Assembly: GCF_026247885.1 (NCBI RefSeq)
Contig: NZ_CP110921.1
Coordinates: forward strand, 1,240,001-1,304,000
Direction of reading: 5' to 3'
Length of the DNA stretch: 64,000 nucleotides
Source of the DNA: Methylococcus mesophilus
GTDB taxonomy: Bacteria > Pseudomonadota > Gammaproteobacteria > Methylococcales > Methylococcaceae
The number at the start of each line of letters is the position of its first letter. The first letter of the stretch is position 1. Shown here in pieces: positions 51,397 through 62,537 of the stretch. The notes under the pieces were generated by a model. The model ran no database searches. It was given only the letters and a program-made list of their open reading frames with translations, and was not told where the DNA came from. The position numbers were made by a program, and so were the translations under genes.

Positions 51397-52881
51397 ATGC
51401 CCCAGTTTGCGTCCCGCAGCACCGTGAAGCGCCTGCTGTCTCTTGCCCGCGTATTCGGGCTGATGCTGGTAGTCTTCAGTCTGACCTACCTGCTACCGAT
51501 CACGACTTCACTGCTAGCAGCCGACGGCACCGCGCTCCTTTTCATCGAAGACATGCTCTTCACCGTCGGCGCCGGCGCACTACTCTGGATCGCGACCAGA
51601 CAGTACCGGTACGACCTGAAGTCCAAAGACGGCTTCATCCTCGTGGTGCTGGCCTGGACCGGGATGGCCGCCTTCGCTACGTTCCCGCTGATGTCGTACA
51701 TCGACGGACTGTCGTTCACCGATGCCTATTTCGAAGCCATGTCGGGGCTGACGACTACAGGATCCACCGTCCTGGCAGGTCTGGATCAGTTGCCGCCCGC
51801 AATCAACCTTTGGCGTCACGAGTTGAACTGGCTGGGCGGCATGGGAATCATCGTATTGGCGGTGGCTATTCTTCCCGTCCTCGGCATCGGCGGACGCCAG
51901 CTGTTCATGGCGGAAACACCCGGCCCCATGAAGGAAAATAAGCTGACGCCGCGGATCACCGAAACCGCAAAAAATCTTTGGCTGGTTTACGCCTATATCA
52001 CGCTGGCCTGCATTCTGTGTCTCAAGGCGGCCGGCATGAGTTGGCTTGACGCCGTCTGTCATGCTTTCGCCGCCATGAGCCTGGGCGGGTTTTCAACCCA
52101 TGACGCCAGTGTCGGTTATTTCGACTCGCCGGTGATAGAAGCGATTCTGATGGTCTTCATGCTGATCGCTGGAATGAACTTCGCCACCCATTTCCTGGCA
52201 ATCCGCACCAGGAGCCTCAAGGCATACCAGCACGACGTCGAGGCAATTCCCTACCTGGTTCTGGCGCTCGGAAGCAGCGTGGGCATCGCCCTGTTCCTGG
52301 TCGCGCACCGCACTTATCCGGATCTCTGGACCGCTTTGCGGCATGCGAGCTTCAACTTGGTGTCGATCGCCACCGACTGTGGTTTCGCCTCCGTGGACTA
52401 TAATCAGTGGCCCTTGTTCGCACCGCTGTGGATGCTGTTCCTGAGTAGCGTCCTGGTGTGCACGGGTTCGACCGGCGGCGGTATCAAGATGATGCGCACC
52501 CTGATCCTGATGAAGCAGAGTCAATTGCAGATGCTGCTGCTGACCCATCCGACAGCGGTCAATCCGCTCAAGATCGGACACATGGTGATTCCGTCGAACA
52601 TCATCCTGTCGGTGCTCGGATTTATCTTCGTCTACTTCATGAGCATCGTCATCCTGACGATGCTGTTGGTGGTCAGCGGGCTGGACATGGTGTCCTCGTT
52701 CTCTGCCATCATCGCCAGCATCAACAATGCAGGCCCCGGTCTCAACGTGGTGGGACCTGCCGGCAATTACGCGTCCCTTTCCGATTTCCAGACCTGGACG
52801 TGCACCATTGCGATGTTCCTGGGCCGCATTGAGGTCTTCACCGCCCTGATCATCTTCACGCCTGCATTCTGGCGCAAGTGA
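51397..52881 (+). CDS. trkH: TrkH/KtrB-type potassium transporter
   Basis: A 494-residue membrane protein of the Trk K+ uptake family with about 10-12 membrane segments and four pore loops: SGLTTTGSTVL, MSLGGFSTHD, IATDCGFASV and INNAGPGLNVVG, whose glycines form the K+ filter. It works with a cytoplasmic TrkA gate not found here. The start is uncertain: the ATG at 51397 has a weak ribosome site; a GTG at 51322 would add a Pro-rich stretch that looks unlike the family. It converges with a lipoprotein gene across a terminator. Confidence 0.92.
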   Translation: MPQFASRSTVKRLLSLARVFGLMLVVFSLTYLLPITTSLLAADGTALLFIEDMLFTVGAGALLWIATRQYRYDLKSKDGFILVVLAWTGMAAFATFPLMSYIDGLSFTDAYFEAMSGLTTTGSTVLAGLDQLPPAINLWRHELNWLGGMGIIVLAVAILPVLGIGGRQLFMAETPGPMKENKLTPRITETAKNLWLVYAYITLACILCLKAAGMSWLDAVCHAFAAMSLGGFSTHDASVGYFDSPVIEAILMVFMLIAGMNFATHFLAIRTRSLKAYQHDVEAIPYLVLALGSSVGIALFLVAHRTYPDLWTALRHASFNLVSIATDCGFASVDYNQWPLFAPLWMLFLSSVLVCTGSTGGGIKMMRTLILMKQSQLQMLLLTHPTAVNPLKIGHMVIPSNIILSVLGFIFVYFMSIVILTMLLVVSGLDMVSSFSAIIASINNAGPGLNVVGPAGNYASLSDFQTWTCTIAMFLGRIEVFTALIIFTPAFWRK

Positions 52882-52888
52882 CTTGCAC

Positions 52889-52915
52889 AAAAAAGCGCCC
52901 CGAAAAAGGGCGCTT
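52889..52915 (-). terminator. Intrinsic terminator of the minus-strand lipoprotein gene
   Basis: AAGCGCCC (52893-52900) and GGGCGCTT (52908-52915) form a perfect 8-bp stem with loop CGAAAAA. Read on the minus strand the stem runs into TTTTTT (52889-52894), the form of a factor-independent terminator. It lies just after the trkH stop on the other strand and could also act for trkH. Confidence 0.8.
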
Positions 52916-52963
52916 CGTAATACCAATTAGTGCGAGGAAACGGCTACTACAAGCGGTAGCCGG

Positions 52964-53353
52964 TCAGGGCCACCATAATCCAGGCCCCCACATGCCCCAG
53001 TTCATGGTGGCGTCGAGGTTGGTCTCCGCCGCCTGCCTCTGCTCGTCGGCGATTTCTTTTTCAACGGCGAGCTTCTGGAAACGGGCGTAGGCATCCGCAT
53101 CGCCTACGTAAACGCACTGACAGATGTTGGCATCCGCATAGACGTACATCACTTTGTCGCCCTTCGGGTGTGCCACAAGCTTCTGCTGCGTCATCCCCTT
53201 GACGTTGGCCTGCTGCTCCGCGGTCTGGGCATAGTTGATCTTGAATCCGGCAGCCGCCAGCAATTGTTCCGTATCCTGAACCTTCTCCTCCAGAGAAGCA
53301 CACGCCGCCACTTGGGAAGCGAGCCACAGGATTCCGAGTCTACGAAGCGTCAT
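52964..53353 (-). CDS. Small lipoprotein of unknown function
   Basis: A 129-residue lipoprotein: signal ending in the lipobox VAAC (Cys at 18), then a helical region (EKVQDTEQLLAAAGFKINYA), a segment with NICQCVYVGDADAYARFQ, a charged helix (VEKEIADEQRQAAETNL) and an aromatic, Met-rich tail WGMWGPGLWWP. The final motif recalls other small envelope proteins ending in aromatic/Gly repeats. No enzymatic motif. The ATG at 53353 is chosen for the signal; an earlier start at 53473 gives a prefix unlike a signal. Between trkH and rpoS. Confidence 0.75.
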   Translation of the reverse strand: MTLRRLGILWLASQVAACASLEEKVQDTEQLLAAAGFKINYAQTAEQQANVKGMTQQKLVAHPKGDKVMYVYADANICQCVYVGDADAYARFQKLAVEKEIADEQRQAAETNLDATMNWGMWGPGLWWP

Positions 53354-53421
53354 GATTCTCTCTTGAGTCCGTTGCGTTCCGGTTAATTTAACGCGGATCG
53401 GACGGGGCGTCGACAGGGAGC

Positions 53422-54444
53422 TCAATTCAGCAAGACAGCGTCTGCGGTGTAACCTTCCGCCTCCAGGATACAACGGAGCTTGAGCTGCGCCTCCCGTTGA
53501 ATCTGACGCACCCTTTCCCGTGTCACACCCATATCCGCGGCTACCTCCTCGAGCGTCGCAACCTCATGCCCGCCGAGCCCGAAGCGGCGCTGGAGAACCT
53601 CCCGCTGGCGCGAGTTCAGCCGGCCCAGCCATTCATCGATTCTCTGCTCGATCCGTTCGGTAAGCAGCACATCCGTGACCGGACTCTGACCGTCATCCGG
53701 CGCCATATCGAGCAGGGACTTGGAGGAGTCGGCGGTCATCGGCGCATCGGCCGACAAATCCTTTTCGCTCAGCCGCAGAAGTTGCTCGACTCGCTCGGAC
53801 GATTTATCGAGCAACCGAGCCACGTCCTGGGCCGTTGGCGTTCCCTGCATTTTTACCGAAAGGCTCCGATAGGCTTTCAATACGGCGTTCATTTCCTTGG
53901 CGACATGGACCGGCAGCCGGATGGTCCGGACCTGGCTCATCAGAGCCCGCTCGATCGTCTGCCTTATCCACCACGTTGCATAGGTGGAGAATCGGAATCC
54001 GCGCTCCGGTTCGAACTTCTCGACGGCCCGGATCAGACCGAGATTCCCCTCCTCGATCAGGTCGAGCAAAGGCAGGCCGCGGTTCAGATAGCGGCGCGCG
54101 ATCTTGACGACAAGGCGCAGATTGCTTTCGATCATGATGCGGCGGGCATCATCGTCGCCTTCGAGGGCGAGACGCCCGAAATGCTTTTCCTCTTCAGCCG
54201 TCAGCAGCCTCCATCTTCCCAATTGGTTCAGATAGATGCGTGTCGCATCGAGCTCTGAGCCAACCTCGGCCCTTTCTCTGCCTTCTTCGGGAACTTCATC
54301 GCACCAGACTTGGGGACCGCAGCCATCCATGGCATCTCCTTCGATATCACAACCGGCGTTTATTTCGATCGCCGCTGTCTCATCGACGCAACCCAAACCT
54401 TCAACGAGGCCCCCGTCCAACTCAAAAACGACTTCAGACGACAT
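53422..54444 (-). CDS. rpoS: RNA polymerase sigma factor RpoS
   Basis: A 340-residue group 2 sigma factor for stationary phase and stress. Region 1.2-2: [19 protein letters not shown], then [39 protein letters not shown] and [20 protein letters not shown]; region 3-4: [17 protein letters not shown]-type helices, [16 protein letters not shown] and [18 protein letters not shown]. The ATG at 54444 has a GAGGGTG ribosome site nine bases before it; the longer frame begins with a GTG at 54510 and codes a Cys-rich stretch. nlpD and pcm, its usual neighbours, are absent. Confidence 0.93.
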   Translation of the reverse strand: MSSEVVFELDGGLVEGLGCVDETAAIEINAGCDIEGDAMDGCGPQVWCDEVPEEGRERAEVGSELDATRIYLNQLGRWRLLTAEEEKHFGRLALEGDDDARRIMIESNLRLVVKIARRYLNRGLPLLDLIEEGNLGLIRAVEKFEPERGFRFSTYATWWIRQTIERALMSQVRTIRLPVHVAKEMNAVLKAYRSLSVKMQGTPTAQDVARLLDKSSERVEQLLRLSEKDLSADAPMTADSSKSLLDMAPDDGQSPVTDVLLTERIEQRIDEWLGRLNSRQREVLQRRFGLGGHEVATLEEVAADMGVTRERVRQIQREAQLKLRCILEAEGYTADAVLLN

Positions 54445-54510
54445 CAGTTTCACCCTCAACAGACACGCCGCCAGCGGCCTTTTGAGCCGGAGGCAGCATT
54501 CGCACTCCAC

Positions 54511-54533
54511 GTTATTGCGACTTTCGCAATAAC
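54511..54533. promoter_or_regulatory. Perfect 9-bp inverted repeat upstream of rpoS
   Basis: GTTATTGCG (54511-54519) and CGCAATAAC (54525-54533) are perfect complements around ACTTT, 67 bases upstream of the rpoS start. The size fits a dimeric regulator's operator or a strong leader hairpin. No T-run follows. Confidence 0.5.
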
Positions 54534-54832
54534 GCCCCTTCCGTAAACCTTGGACCTAATTGTATACCTTTCCGGCAAAGAAAAACCCTATTCTTTCGAA
54601 GGAAACAAGCAGATCATTTGTGTCGGTCCAGGCCTTGGCGCGCGCGGGCGCCCCGCCCGCTGAAGAAGCGGTCAAGTTGGCCGCGATCCCAGCACCAAAG
54701 CAGGGGTATCGACAGTTACGATCATGCTTATGCTCGTACCGCATCTGGAATGGTCCAGATACCTGAGTCTTCTGGTTTCATTGTCGCCGAAGCCGTCCTA
54801 AAATTCACCAGATTCGATTACCGTTTCATGAG

Positions 54833-54838
54833 TATAAT
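54833..54838 (+). promoter_or_regulatory. acs -10 element
   Basis: A consensus TATAAT, 35 bases before the acs ATG. No good -35 is seen, as in promoters needing an activator. The 363-base gap 54511-54873 between divergent rpoS and acs holds this, the inverted repeat and a possible rpoS -10 (TACAAT near 54556); no gene is supported. Confidence 0.5.
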
Positions 54839-54873
54839 TCTCAATTCGGAGCCGACGGACAAGCGACAATTAA

Positions 54874-56808
54874 ATGAAAACAGAACATGTCTACCCCGTG
54901 CCTGCGGATATCGCGGCATCCGCCACAATAACCGACGGAAATTATCGGGAAATGTATGACAGGTCCATAAAGGACCCGGAAGGGTTCTGGGCCCGCTTAG
55001 CTCAGGAATTCGTCAGTTGGAGCGCTCCGTGGAACCGGGTGGCGCGATGGAACTTCGATACGCCAGCCATCGAATGGTTCTCCGGCGCCCGCTTGAACGT
55101 GTCTTACAACTGTCTGGACCGCCATCTGGACCATCGGGGCACTCAGACGGCCATTCTGTGGGAAGGCGACCAGCCCGGCGATCAGCGCAGCCTGACCTAC
55201 AGGGAGTTGCACGACCGGGTCTGCCGGTTTGCCAATGTGCTCAAATCCCACGGCGTAGGCAAAGGCGACCGGGTCTGCATCTATCTGCCGATGATCCCCG
55301 AAGCCGCCGTGGCCATGCTGGCCTGTGCCCGCATAGGCGCCATACATTCGATAGTATTCGGCGGATTCTCCTCCGAGGCGTTGAAGGACCGCATCCTGGA
55401 CGCCGACTGCCACGTCGTCGTCTGCGCCGACGAGGGCCGGCGGGGCGGCAAGTTCGTGCCGCTCAAGCATAACGTCGACGTTGCGCTGACCGAATGCCCC
55501 AATGTCGAAACCGTGCTTGTGGTGCGCCATACTGCCCGCCCGGTAGACTGGACCGAAGGACGCGACCACTGGTTTCACGAGGCCTTGGAATCCGCATCGC
55601 CCGCCTGCCCCCCCGAAGACATGGACGCGGAAGACCCGCTGTTCATTCTCTATACCTCCGGTTCGACCGGCAAACCGAAAGGTGTGGTCCACACGACCGG
55701 CGGCTATCTGCTGTACGCCGCGGTCACGCATAAGTACGTGTTCGACTACCGCGATGGTGAAGTGTACTGGTGCACCGCGGACATCGGCTGGATCACCGGC
55801 CACAGCTACGTGGTCTACGGCCCCTTGTGCAACGGCGCAACCACCCTGATGTTCGAGGGCGTGCCGACCTACCCCACGCCGGCGCGGCTCTGGCAGGTCA
55901 TCGACAAGTACAAAGTCAGCATTTTTTACACGGCGCCCACCGTCATCCGGGCACTCATGGGGCTGGGCGAAGACTGGGTGAAGCAGGCCGAACGGAGCAG
56001 CCTGCGAATACTGGGCTCGGTCGGCGAACCCATCAATCCGGAAGCCTGGGAGTGGTACTACCAGGAAATCGGCGAAAAGCGCTGCCCGGTGCTCGACACT
56101 TGGTGGCAAACCGAGACCGGAGGCATCATGATCACGCCGCTTCCAGGCGCCACGCCGCTCAAACCCGGGTCCGCCACCCGTCCCTTCTTCGGCATCGTCC
56201 CCGCGATCCTGGACGCCCAGGGCAACGAACTGGCCGGCCCGGCCGAAGGCGTCCTCGCCATCACCGCTTCCTGGCCGGGCCAGGCGCGCACCGTATTCCG
56301 CAATCACGACCGTTTCCGCGAGACTTATTTCGCCCTCTATCCGGGGAAATACTTCACGGGCGACGGGGCGCGCCGGGACACGGACGGCTTTTACTGGATC
56401 ACCGGCCGGGTAGACGACGTCATCAACGTCTCGGGGCACCGGATGGGGACCGCCGAGATCGAGAGCGCACTGGTGCTGCACGACAGCGTGGCGGAAGCTG
56501 CGGTGGTCGGCTACCCGCACAACATCAAGGGCCAGGGCATCTATGCCTATGTCACCCTGGTTGCCGATGCGGCTCCGAGCGAAGCGCTGAAGCGCGAACT
56601 GATCGACTTGGTCAAGCAGGAAATCGGCGCGATTGCGACCCCGGACATCATCCAGTGGACACCGGCCCTGCCGAAGACGAGATCGGGTAAAATCATGCGG
56701 CGAATCCTGAGGAAAATCGCCGCCAACGACCTGGATCAACTGGGGGATACCTCGACGCTGGCCGACCCTGCGGTCGTCGACGACATCATCCGGAACAAAC
56801 CGGCCTAG
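54874..56808 (+). CDS. acs: Acetyl-CoA synthetase
   Basis: A 644-residue AMP-forming ligase making acetyl-CoA from acetate, ATP and CoA. It has the AMP-binding loop [39 protein letters not shown], the hinge-aspartate region [20 protein letters not shown], and the C-terminal lysine in [12 protein letters not shown], which acetylation switches off in relatives. Length matches Acs (about 650). A PII gene follows on the same strand. Confidence 0.96.
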   Translation: MKTEHVYPVPADIAASATITDGNYREMYDRSIKDPEGFWARLAQEFVSWSAPWNRVARWNFDTPAIEWFSGARLNVSYNCLDRHLDHRGTQTAILWEGDQPGDQRSLTYRELHDRVCRFANVLKSHGVGKGDRVCIYLPMIPEAAVAMLACARIGAIHSIVFGGFSSEALKDRILDADCHVVVCADEGRRGGKFVPLKHNVDVALTECPNVETVLVVRHTARPVDWTEGRDHWFHEALESASPACPPEDMDAEDPLFILYTSGSTGKPKGVVHTTGGYLLYAAVTHKYVFDYRDGEVYWCTADIGWITGHSYVVYGPLCNGATTLMFEGVPTYPTPARLWQVIDKYKVSIFYTAPTVIRALMGLGEDWVKQAERSSLRILGSVGEPINPEAWEWYYQEIGEKRCPVLDTWWQTETGGIMITPLPGATPLKPGSATRPFFGIVPAILDAQGNELAGPAEGVLAITASWPGQARTVFRNHDRFRETYFALYPGKYFTGDGARRDTDGFYWITGRVDDVINVSGHRMGTAEIESALVLHDSVAEAAVVGYPHNIKGQGIYAYVTLVADAAPSEALKRELIDLVKQEIGAIATPDIIQWTPALPKTRSGKIMRRILRKIAANDLDQLGDTSTLADPAVVDDIIRNKPA

Positions 56809-57201
<393 letters not shown>

Positions 57202-57242
57202 TGGCGCACTCCCGCGGACGAGTTCCCCGGCTGTCCGCCCCC

Positions 57243-57815
57243 TCAATCCCCGGCGGGCAGCTGATGTTCTCGGCAGATCATCTCGGCGTCCTTCTCGAAC
57301 AATTGTTCGCCGGTCAATCCACATCGGCGGCTGGCGTCTTCCAACACAATGTGATGGCGGCAGCTCTTGCAGGCACCGAAGGTCTTGAGCTGATTGGCGA
57401 CCTGCATCGCCTGGAGCACATTGGCGAGCACTGATTCCAGCAACGGACGCTGGTCTTTCGGGATCGCGCGCAGCGCGGTGCGCAGCACGCGGGGCGGAAT
57501 CGACGCATCCAGCAGCCGTCTGCCCGCCTCGGTCAACAGCATGTGCACCACGCGCCGGTCGCGCACATCGCTCTCCTTGACGATCAAGCCGTTGTTTTCA
57601 AGGACGGCCAAGGTCTGCGAGACCGTCCCCTTGGTCAAACCGAGATATTCGGCGACGGCCAGCGGCGTGTTGCTGTAACGGTTGCAACTGGCCAGATAAT
57701 GGAGGGCCTCGAGTTGCACCGGCTGCAACCCTTTGAAGCTTTCGGACCGGCGCGCATCCATGCGGATCAGGTTCGAAATCCGCTCCAGATAGTCGTATAC
57801 GCGATCAGCTTCCAT
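57243..57815 (-). CDS. MarR-family regulator with C-terminal cysteine cluster
   Basis: A 190-residue regulator. Residues about 30-105 are a MarR winged helix: LQPVQLEALHYL, AEYLGLTKGTVSQTLAVLENNGLI and a basic wing DVRDRRVVHMLLTEAG. The last 45 residues carry C149, C152, H154, H155, C165, C181 and H184 (CKSCRHH; RRCGLTGEQL; MICREH), a layout expected to bind zinc or an Fe-S cluster and thus sense metal or redox state. The frame starts with TTG at 57824; the ATG at 57815 is preferred. Target unknown; it sits between a PII gene and speE. Confidence 0.87.
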   Translation of the reverse strand: MEADRVYDYLERISNLIRMDARRSESFKGLQPVQLEALHYLASCNRYSNTPLAVAEYLGLTKGTVSQTLAVLENNGLIVKESDVRDRRVVHMLLTEAGRRLLDASIPPRVLRTALRAIPKDQRPLLESVLANVLQAMQVANQLKTFGACKSCRHHIVLEDASRRCGLTGEQLFEKDAEMICREHQLPAGD

Positions 57816-57871
57816 GGCAATCAATAGTATCGGACCGATGGCATCTTGACAAATCGCCGCCGAGCATCGGT

Positions 57872-58729
57872 TCAGTCCAGCTGCCGCAGGGCGTTGCGAA
57901 AGAACTCAGGCACGGCGAACGCGGCCCGATGGATGTCCGCGTTGTAATACTGTGTAGGGAACGGCTTCGCCGCTGCGGCGTCCGCTCGGAACCGGCTCAG
58001 GTCCCCTTTGCCGGCCATCGTGGCGCTCCACCAGCCCGAGGGATAGATGAATTGCGGGAAGAACAGCGTGCGTGTTTGCGAAAAGCCCGCCTGCCGCATG
58101 ATCCGATGCATCGAGGTGATGAGCGGCAGGTGGAACAGCGGCGATTCGCTCTGTTGCACCAGGATGCCATCGGCACGCAGGCAGCGGTGGCACTCGCGGA
58201 AAAACGCCTCGTTGAACAGCCCCTCCGCCGGACCGACCGGGTCGGTGCTGTCGACGATGATGACGTCGACGCACGCATCTGGCGCATCTTTCACCCACCG
58301 GATGCCGTCGATGAACAGCAGCTCCGCGCGGGGATCTTCGTTGGATTCGCAGAGTTCGGGAAAATACCGTTCCGCCAGCCGCGTCACCCGCTCGTCGATG
58401 TCGATCTGCACCGCCTTCTCGACTTCCGCGTGCCTCAACACCTCCCGCAGGCTACCGCAGTCGCCGCCGCCGATGATCCACACGGTCTTCGGCGCGGGGT
58501 GGGTATACAGCACGGGATGCGTCATCATTTCGTGATAGAGGAAGTTGTCGCGGTCGCTCACCATGGTGCAGCCGTCGATCACCATGAGCTTGCCGAACCA
58601 TTCAGTGTCGTAGATCTCGATGCGCTGGAACGGGGTCTGCTCCTCGTGCAGCTTCGCCGTGATTTTCAGGGACAGCGCACTGCCGTGCTGTGGATAGGAT
58701 TCGGTAAACCAGTCCTGTGCGTCGCGCAT
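57872..58729 (-). CDS. speE: Spermidine synthase
   Basis: A 285-residue aminopropyltransferase making spermidine from putrescine and decarboxylated SAM. It has KLHEEQTPFQRIEIYDT, LMVIDGCTMVSDRDNFLYHE, the cofactor loop IGGGDCGSLREVLRH, QIDIDERV, and VDSTDPVGPAEGLF with the catalytic Asp. The start is supported by AGGAGG upstream. The frame stays open much further upstream as antisense of speA, which is not coding. It diverges from speA; speD is not in the window. Confidence 0.95.
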   Translation of the reverse strand: MRDAQDWFTESYPQHGSALSLKITAKLHEEQTPFQRIEIYDTEWFGKLMVIDGCTMVSDRDNFLYHEMMTHPVLYTHPAPKTVWIIGGGDCGSLREVLRHAEVEKAVQIDIDERVTRLAERYFPELCESNEDPRAELLFIDGIRWVKDAPDACVDVIIVDSTDPVGPAEGLFNEAFFRECHRCLRADGILVQQSESPLFHLPLITSMHRIMRQAGFSQTRTLFFPQFIYPSGWWSATMAGKGDLSRFRADAAAAKPFPTQYYNADIHRAAFAVPEFFRNALRQLD

Positions 58730-58798
58730 GGAAGTCCTCCTGCGTGGAAAAAATGTTGCATTCTCCCCATAATTGGAAGTTTTTGAAAGACGGGCCCC

Positions 58799-60676
58799 AT
58801 GACCAAGGTGAACTGGACGCTGAGCGAAGCGCGCGATACTTACGCGATCGAGCACTGGAGCGACGGCTATTTCAACATCGCACCCGACGGCGAAGCCGTA
58901 GTCTGCCCGCTGCGGGGGAGCGTCGAGGGAGGCGTTAGCATCGCCGCCATCGCCCGCAGCGTCCGTGCCGAGGGCCTGTCCCTGCCTGTGCTGATGCGCT
59001 TTCCCCATATCCTGCGCGACCGGGTAGGACTCCTGACATCCGCGTTCGGCAGGGCGCGGGCCGCATACCAGTACAAGGCGGGTTACACGCCGGTCTACCC
59101 GATCAAGGTCAACCAGCAACGCAACGTCGTCGAGAACATTCTCCGCGCCGGCGGTGTCGGCCTGGAAGCCGGCAGCAAATCGGAGCTGCTCGCCATCCTC
59201 GCCCTGGCGGAATCCGGCACCATCGTCTGCAACGGCTACAAGGACCGTGCCTACATCCGGCTGGCCCTGATCGGCAGCCAACTGGGGCTGCGCGTCTTCA
59301 TCGTGGTCGAAAAGCTGTCCGAGCTCGAACTGGTGCTGAGCGAATCCGACGCCCTCGGCATCGCCCCGCAGCTCGGCGTCCGCGTGCGACTCTCCAGCAT
59401 CAGCACCGGCAAATGGCAGAACAGCGGGGGCGAGAAATCCAAATTCGGCCTGCATGCGGGCGAAATCCTGAAGTTCCTCAAACGGCTCGAGGGCGCCGGT
59501 GGGCTCGGCTGGGTCCGGCTGATGCACTTCCACATGGGATCGCAAGTGGCCAACATCAACGACGTCAAGACCGCCCTGCGCGAAGCCGGCCGCTACTACG
59601 CGGAACTGCGGCGGCTGGGCGCGCCGGTGGATCATGTCGACGTCGGTGGGGGCCTCGGCATCGACTACGAGGGCACGCATTCGGTCAGCGACTGCTCGAT
59701 CAACTACAGCGTGGACGAATACGCTCACAGCATCGTCCGGGCCTTCTCCGAACTCTGTACCGAACAGGGACTGCCCCAGCCCAACCTGATCACCGAAGCC
59801 GGGCGGGCGATGAGCGCGCACCATGCCGTGCTGGTGACCAACGTCGTCGATATCGAAGCGGCCACCTATGACGCCAGCCCGGTCTCCGCCTCGGTGGCTC
59901 AGCCATTGAAGGATCTGGAAGACCTGCTCCGCCGGGTGGACAGCGAATCGGTACTGGGCATCTACCACGACGCCGAGTTCGACCTGTCCGAAGCCCGGAC
60001 CATGTACGTCCAGGGCAAGATCGGCCTGGACCAGTTGGCGGAAGCCGAGCGGCTCCACGCCACCCTATGCCACGAAGTGCAGCAGCGTCTCGACATCCGG
60101 CTGAGAGCCCACCGTGCCGTGCTGGATGAACTCAACGAACGCCTGGCCGACAAGCTGTTCTGCAACTTCTCGGTCTTCCAGTCGATTCCCGATGCCTGGG
60201 CGATCGACCAGATCTTTCCGGTCATGCCGCTGCAACGGCTTGGCGAAGAGCCGACCCGCCGTGCCGTGATCCAGGACATGACCTGCGATTCCGACGGCCG
60301 GATCAACGCCTACATCGACCGCCAGAGCATCGAGAACACCCTCCGGATGCACGCGCAGGTACCGGGCGAGCCCTATCTGATCGGCTTCTTCCTGGTCGGC
60401 GCCTATCAGGAAATCCTGGGCGACATGCACAACCTGTTCGGGGACACCCACTCGGTGAACGTCGAACTGGACGGGGCGGGCGGCTATACCTTCAGTCAAA
60501 CCCGTCGCGGTGACGGCGCCGACGACCTGCTGCGCTACGTCCACATCGACCCGGACGAGCTGGAGCGTTCCTACCGCAAGAAGCTGATCGAAGCCGACAT
60601 CCCGATGCACCAGCGCAAGCAATACGAAAGCGAGCTGATCGCGGGACTCAGCAACTACACCTACCTGGAGGAATGA
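58799..60676 (+). CDS. speA: Biosynthetic arginine decarboxylase
   Basis: A 625-residue fold-type III PLP enzyme (about 630 in E. coli) turning arginine into agmatine for polyamines. The PLP lysine is in YPIKVNQQRNVV; also seen are LEAGSKSELLAIL, RLMHFHMGSQVAN, HVDVGGGLGIDYEG and the C-terminal active-site CDSDGRIN region (DMTCDSDG). No agmatinase gene is here, so putrescine formation depends on genes elsewhere. speE diverges 69 bases away. Confidence 0.95.
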   Translation: MTKVNWTLSEARDTYAIEHWSDGYFNIAPDGEAVVCPLRGSVEGGVSIAAIARSVRAEGLSLPVLMRFPHILRDRVGLLTSAFGRARAAYQYKAGYTPVYPIKVNQQRNVVENILRAGGVGLEAGSKSELLAILALAESGTIVCNGYKDRAYIRLALIGSQLGLRVFIVVEKLSELELVLSESDALGIAPQLGVRVRLSSISTGKWQNSGGEKSKFGLHAGEILKFLKRLEGAGGLGWVRLMHFHMGSQVANINDVKTALREAGRYYAELRRLGAPVDHVDVGGGLGIDYEGTHSVSDCSINYSVDEYAHSIVRAFSELCTEQGLPQPNLITEAGRAMSAHHAVLVTNVVDIEAATYDASPVSASVAQPLKDLEDLLRRVDSESVLGIYHDAEFDLSEARTMYVQGKIGLDQLAEAERLHATLCHEVQQRLDIRLRAHRAVLDELNERLADKLFCNFSVFQSIPDAWAIDQIFPVMPLQRLGEEPTRRAVIQDMTCDSDGRINAYIDRQSIENTLRMHAQVPGEPYLIGFFLVGAYQEILGDMHNLFGDTHSVNVELDGAGGYTFSQTRRGDGADDLLRYVHIDPDELERSYRKKLIEADIPMHQRKQYESELIAGLSNYTYLEE

Positions 60677-61548
60677 GCATGAAGACCGGCTTCGTCGGGC
60701 TCGGGGCCATGGGACTGGGCATGGCCCGCAACCTCCAGCGTGCGGGCCTGCTGGCCGGCGTCTGGAACCGTACGCCGGAAAAAGCCAGGGCATTCGCCGC
60801 CGAAACCGGGACCATGGCCTACACCAGCCTCGCTGACCTGGCCACGGCCTGCGATGTGGTCGTGACATGCGTTTCGGCGGATGCCGATGTGCTGGAGGTC
60901 ATCGCAGCCCTCACACCCGGACTCCGGCCGGGCGCGGTCATCGTCGACTGCTCGACGGTTGGCGTAGCCACCGCCCGCCGCGCCGCCGAGGTCGTCCGCC
61001 AGGCGAGCGGCGATTTTCTCGATGCCCCCGTCAGCGGCGGCGTCGAGGGCGCCCGCAACGGCACCTTGGCCCTGATGATCGGCGGCCGGGCCGAAACCGT
61101 GGAAAAAGTCCGGCCGGTGCTGGAAGCAATGGGCAACCGCATCATGCACATGGGCGACACCGGCGCCGGCCAGGCCACCAAGGCGGTGAACCAGGTGATG
61201 TGCGCCGGTATCAACCAAGCCGTCACCGAGGCCATGGCATTCGGGCAAGCCTTGGACCTGGACCTGGACAAGGTCATCGACGTGGTTTCCGGCGGCGCCG
61301 CCGGAAACTGGTTCCTGGACAAACGCGGCAAAACCATGATCCGCGGCAGCTTCCAGCCCGGCTTCAAGCTGGCCTTGCACCACAAGGACCTGAACATCTG
61401 CCTGGAGATGGCGGAAAGATTAGGCATCTCCCTGCCGCTGAGCGCCCAGACCCGGGACGACTATGCCGAACTCATGGCCCGCGACCACGGCGAGGACGAC
61501 ATTTCCGGCCTATTCCGGCTGAAATCGGCCGCTCCCCCCAAGGGCTGA
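60673..61548 (+). CDS. Beta-hydroxyacid dehydrogenase (3-hydroxyisobutyrate dehydrogenase family)
   Basis: A 291-residue NAD(P)-dependent dehydrogenase: Rossmann motif GFVGLGAMGLGMARNL, substrate loop DAPVSGGVEGARNGTL, catalytic lysine in GAGQATKAVNQVM, and helical C-terminus with HKDLNICLEMAERLGI. The family includes 3-hydroxyisobutyrate, tartronate semialdehyde and succinate semialdehyde reductases, which cannot be told apart here. It overlaps speA by four bases, so it is probably co-expressed, though a polyamine link is unknown. Confidence 0.88.
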   Translation: MSMKTGFVGLGAMGLGMARNLQRAGLLAGVWNRTPEKARAFAAETGTMAYTSLADLATACDVVVTCVSADADVLEVIAALTPGLRPGAVIVDCSTVGVATARRAAEVVRQASGDFLDAPVSGGVEGARNGTLALMIGGRAETVEKVRPVLEAMGNRIMHMGDTGAGQATKAVNQVMCAGINQAVTEAMAFGQALDLDLDKVIDVVSGGAAGNWFLDKRGKTMIRGSFQPGFKLALHHKDLNICLEMAERLGISLPLSAQTRDDYAELMARDHGEDDISGLFRLKSAAPPKG

Positions 61549-61563
61549 CCCTATACTTTCAGA

Positions 61564-61569
61564 TATAAT
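61564..61569 (+). promoter_or_regulatory. glyQS -10 element
   Basis: A consensus TATAAT 32 bases before the glyQ start. The -35 region is weak. Confidence 0.5.
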
Positions 61570-61601
61570 TCCCGCCCGCACGAAAACCTGCCGGATCGCT
61601 T

Positions 61602-62529
<928 letters not shown>

Positions 62530-62537
<8 letters not shown>

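Noticed and set aside
54997-56739. A 580-codon minus-strand frame opposite acs
   Set aside because: Antisense shadow of acs; no ribosome site and no family resemblance.
58730-60058. Long upstream extension of the speE frame
   Set aside because: The extension is antisense to speA; the ribosome site and family N-terminus place the true start at 58729.
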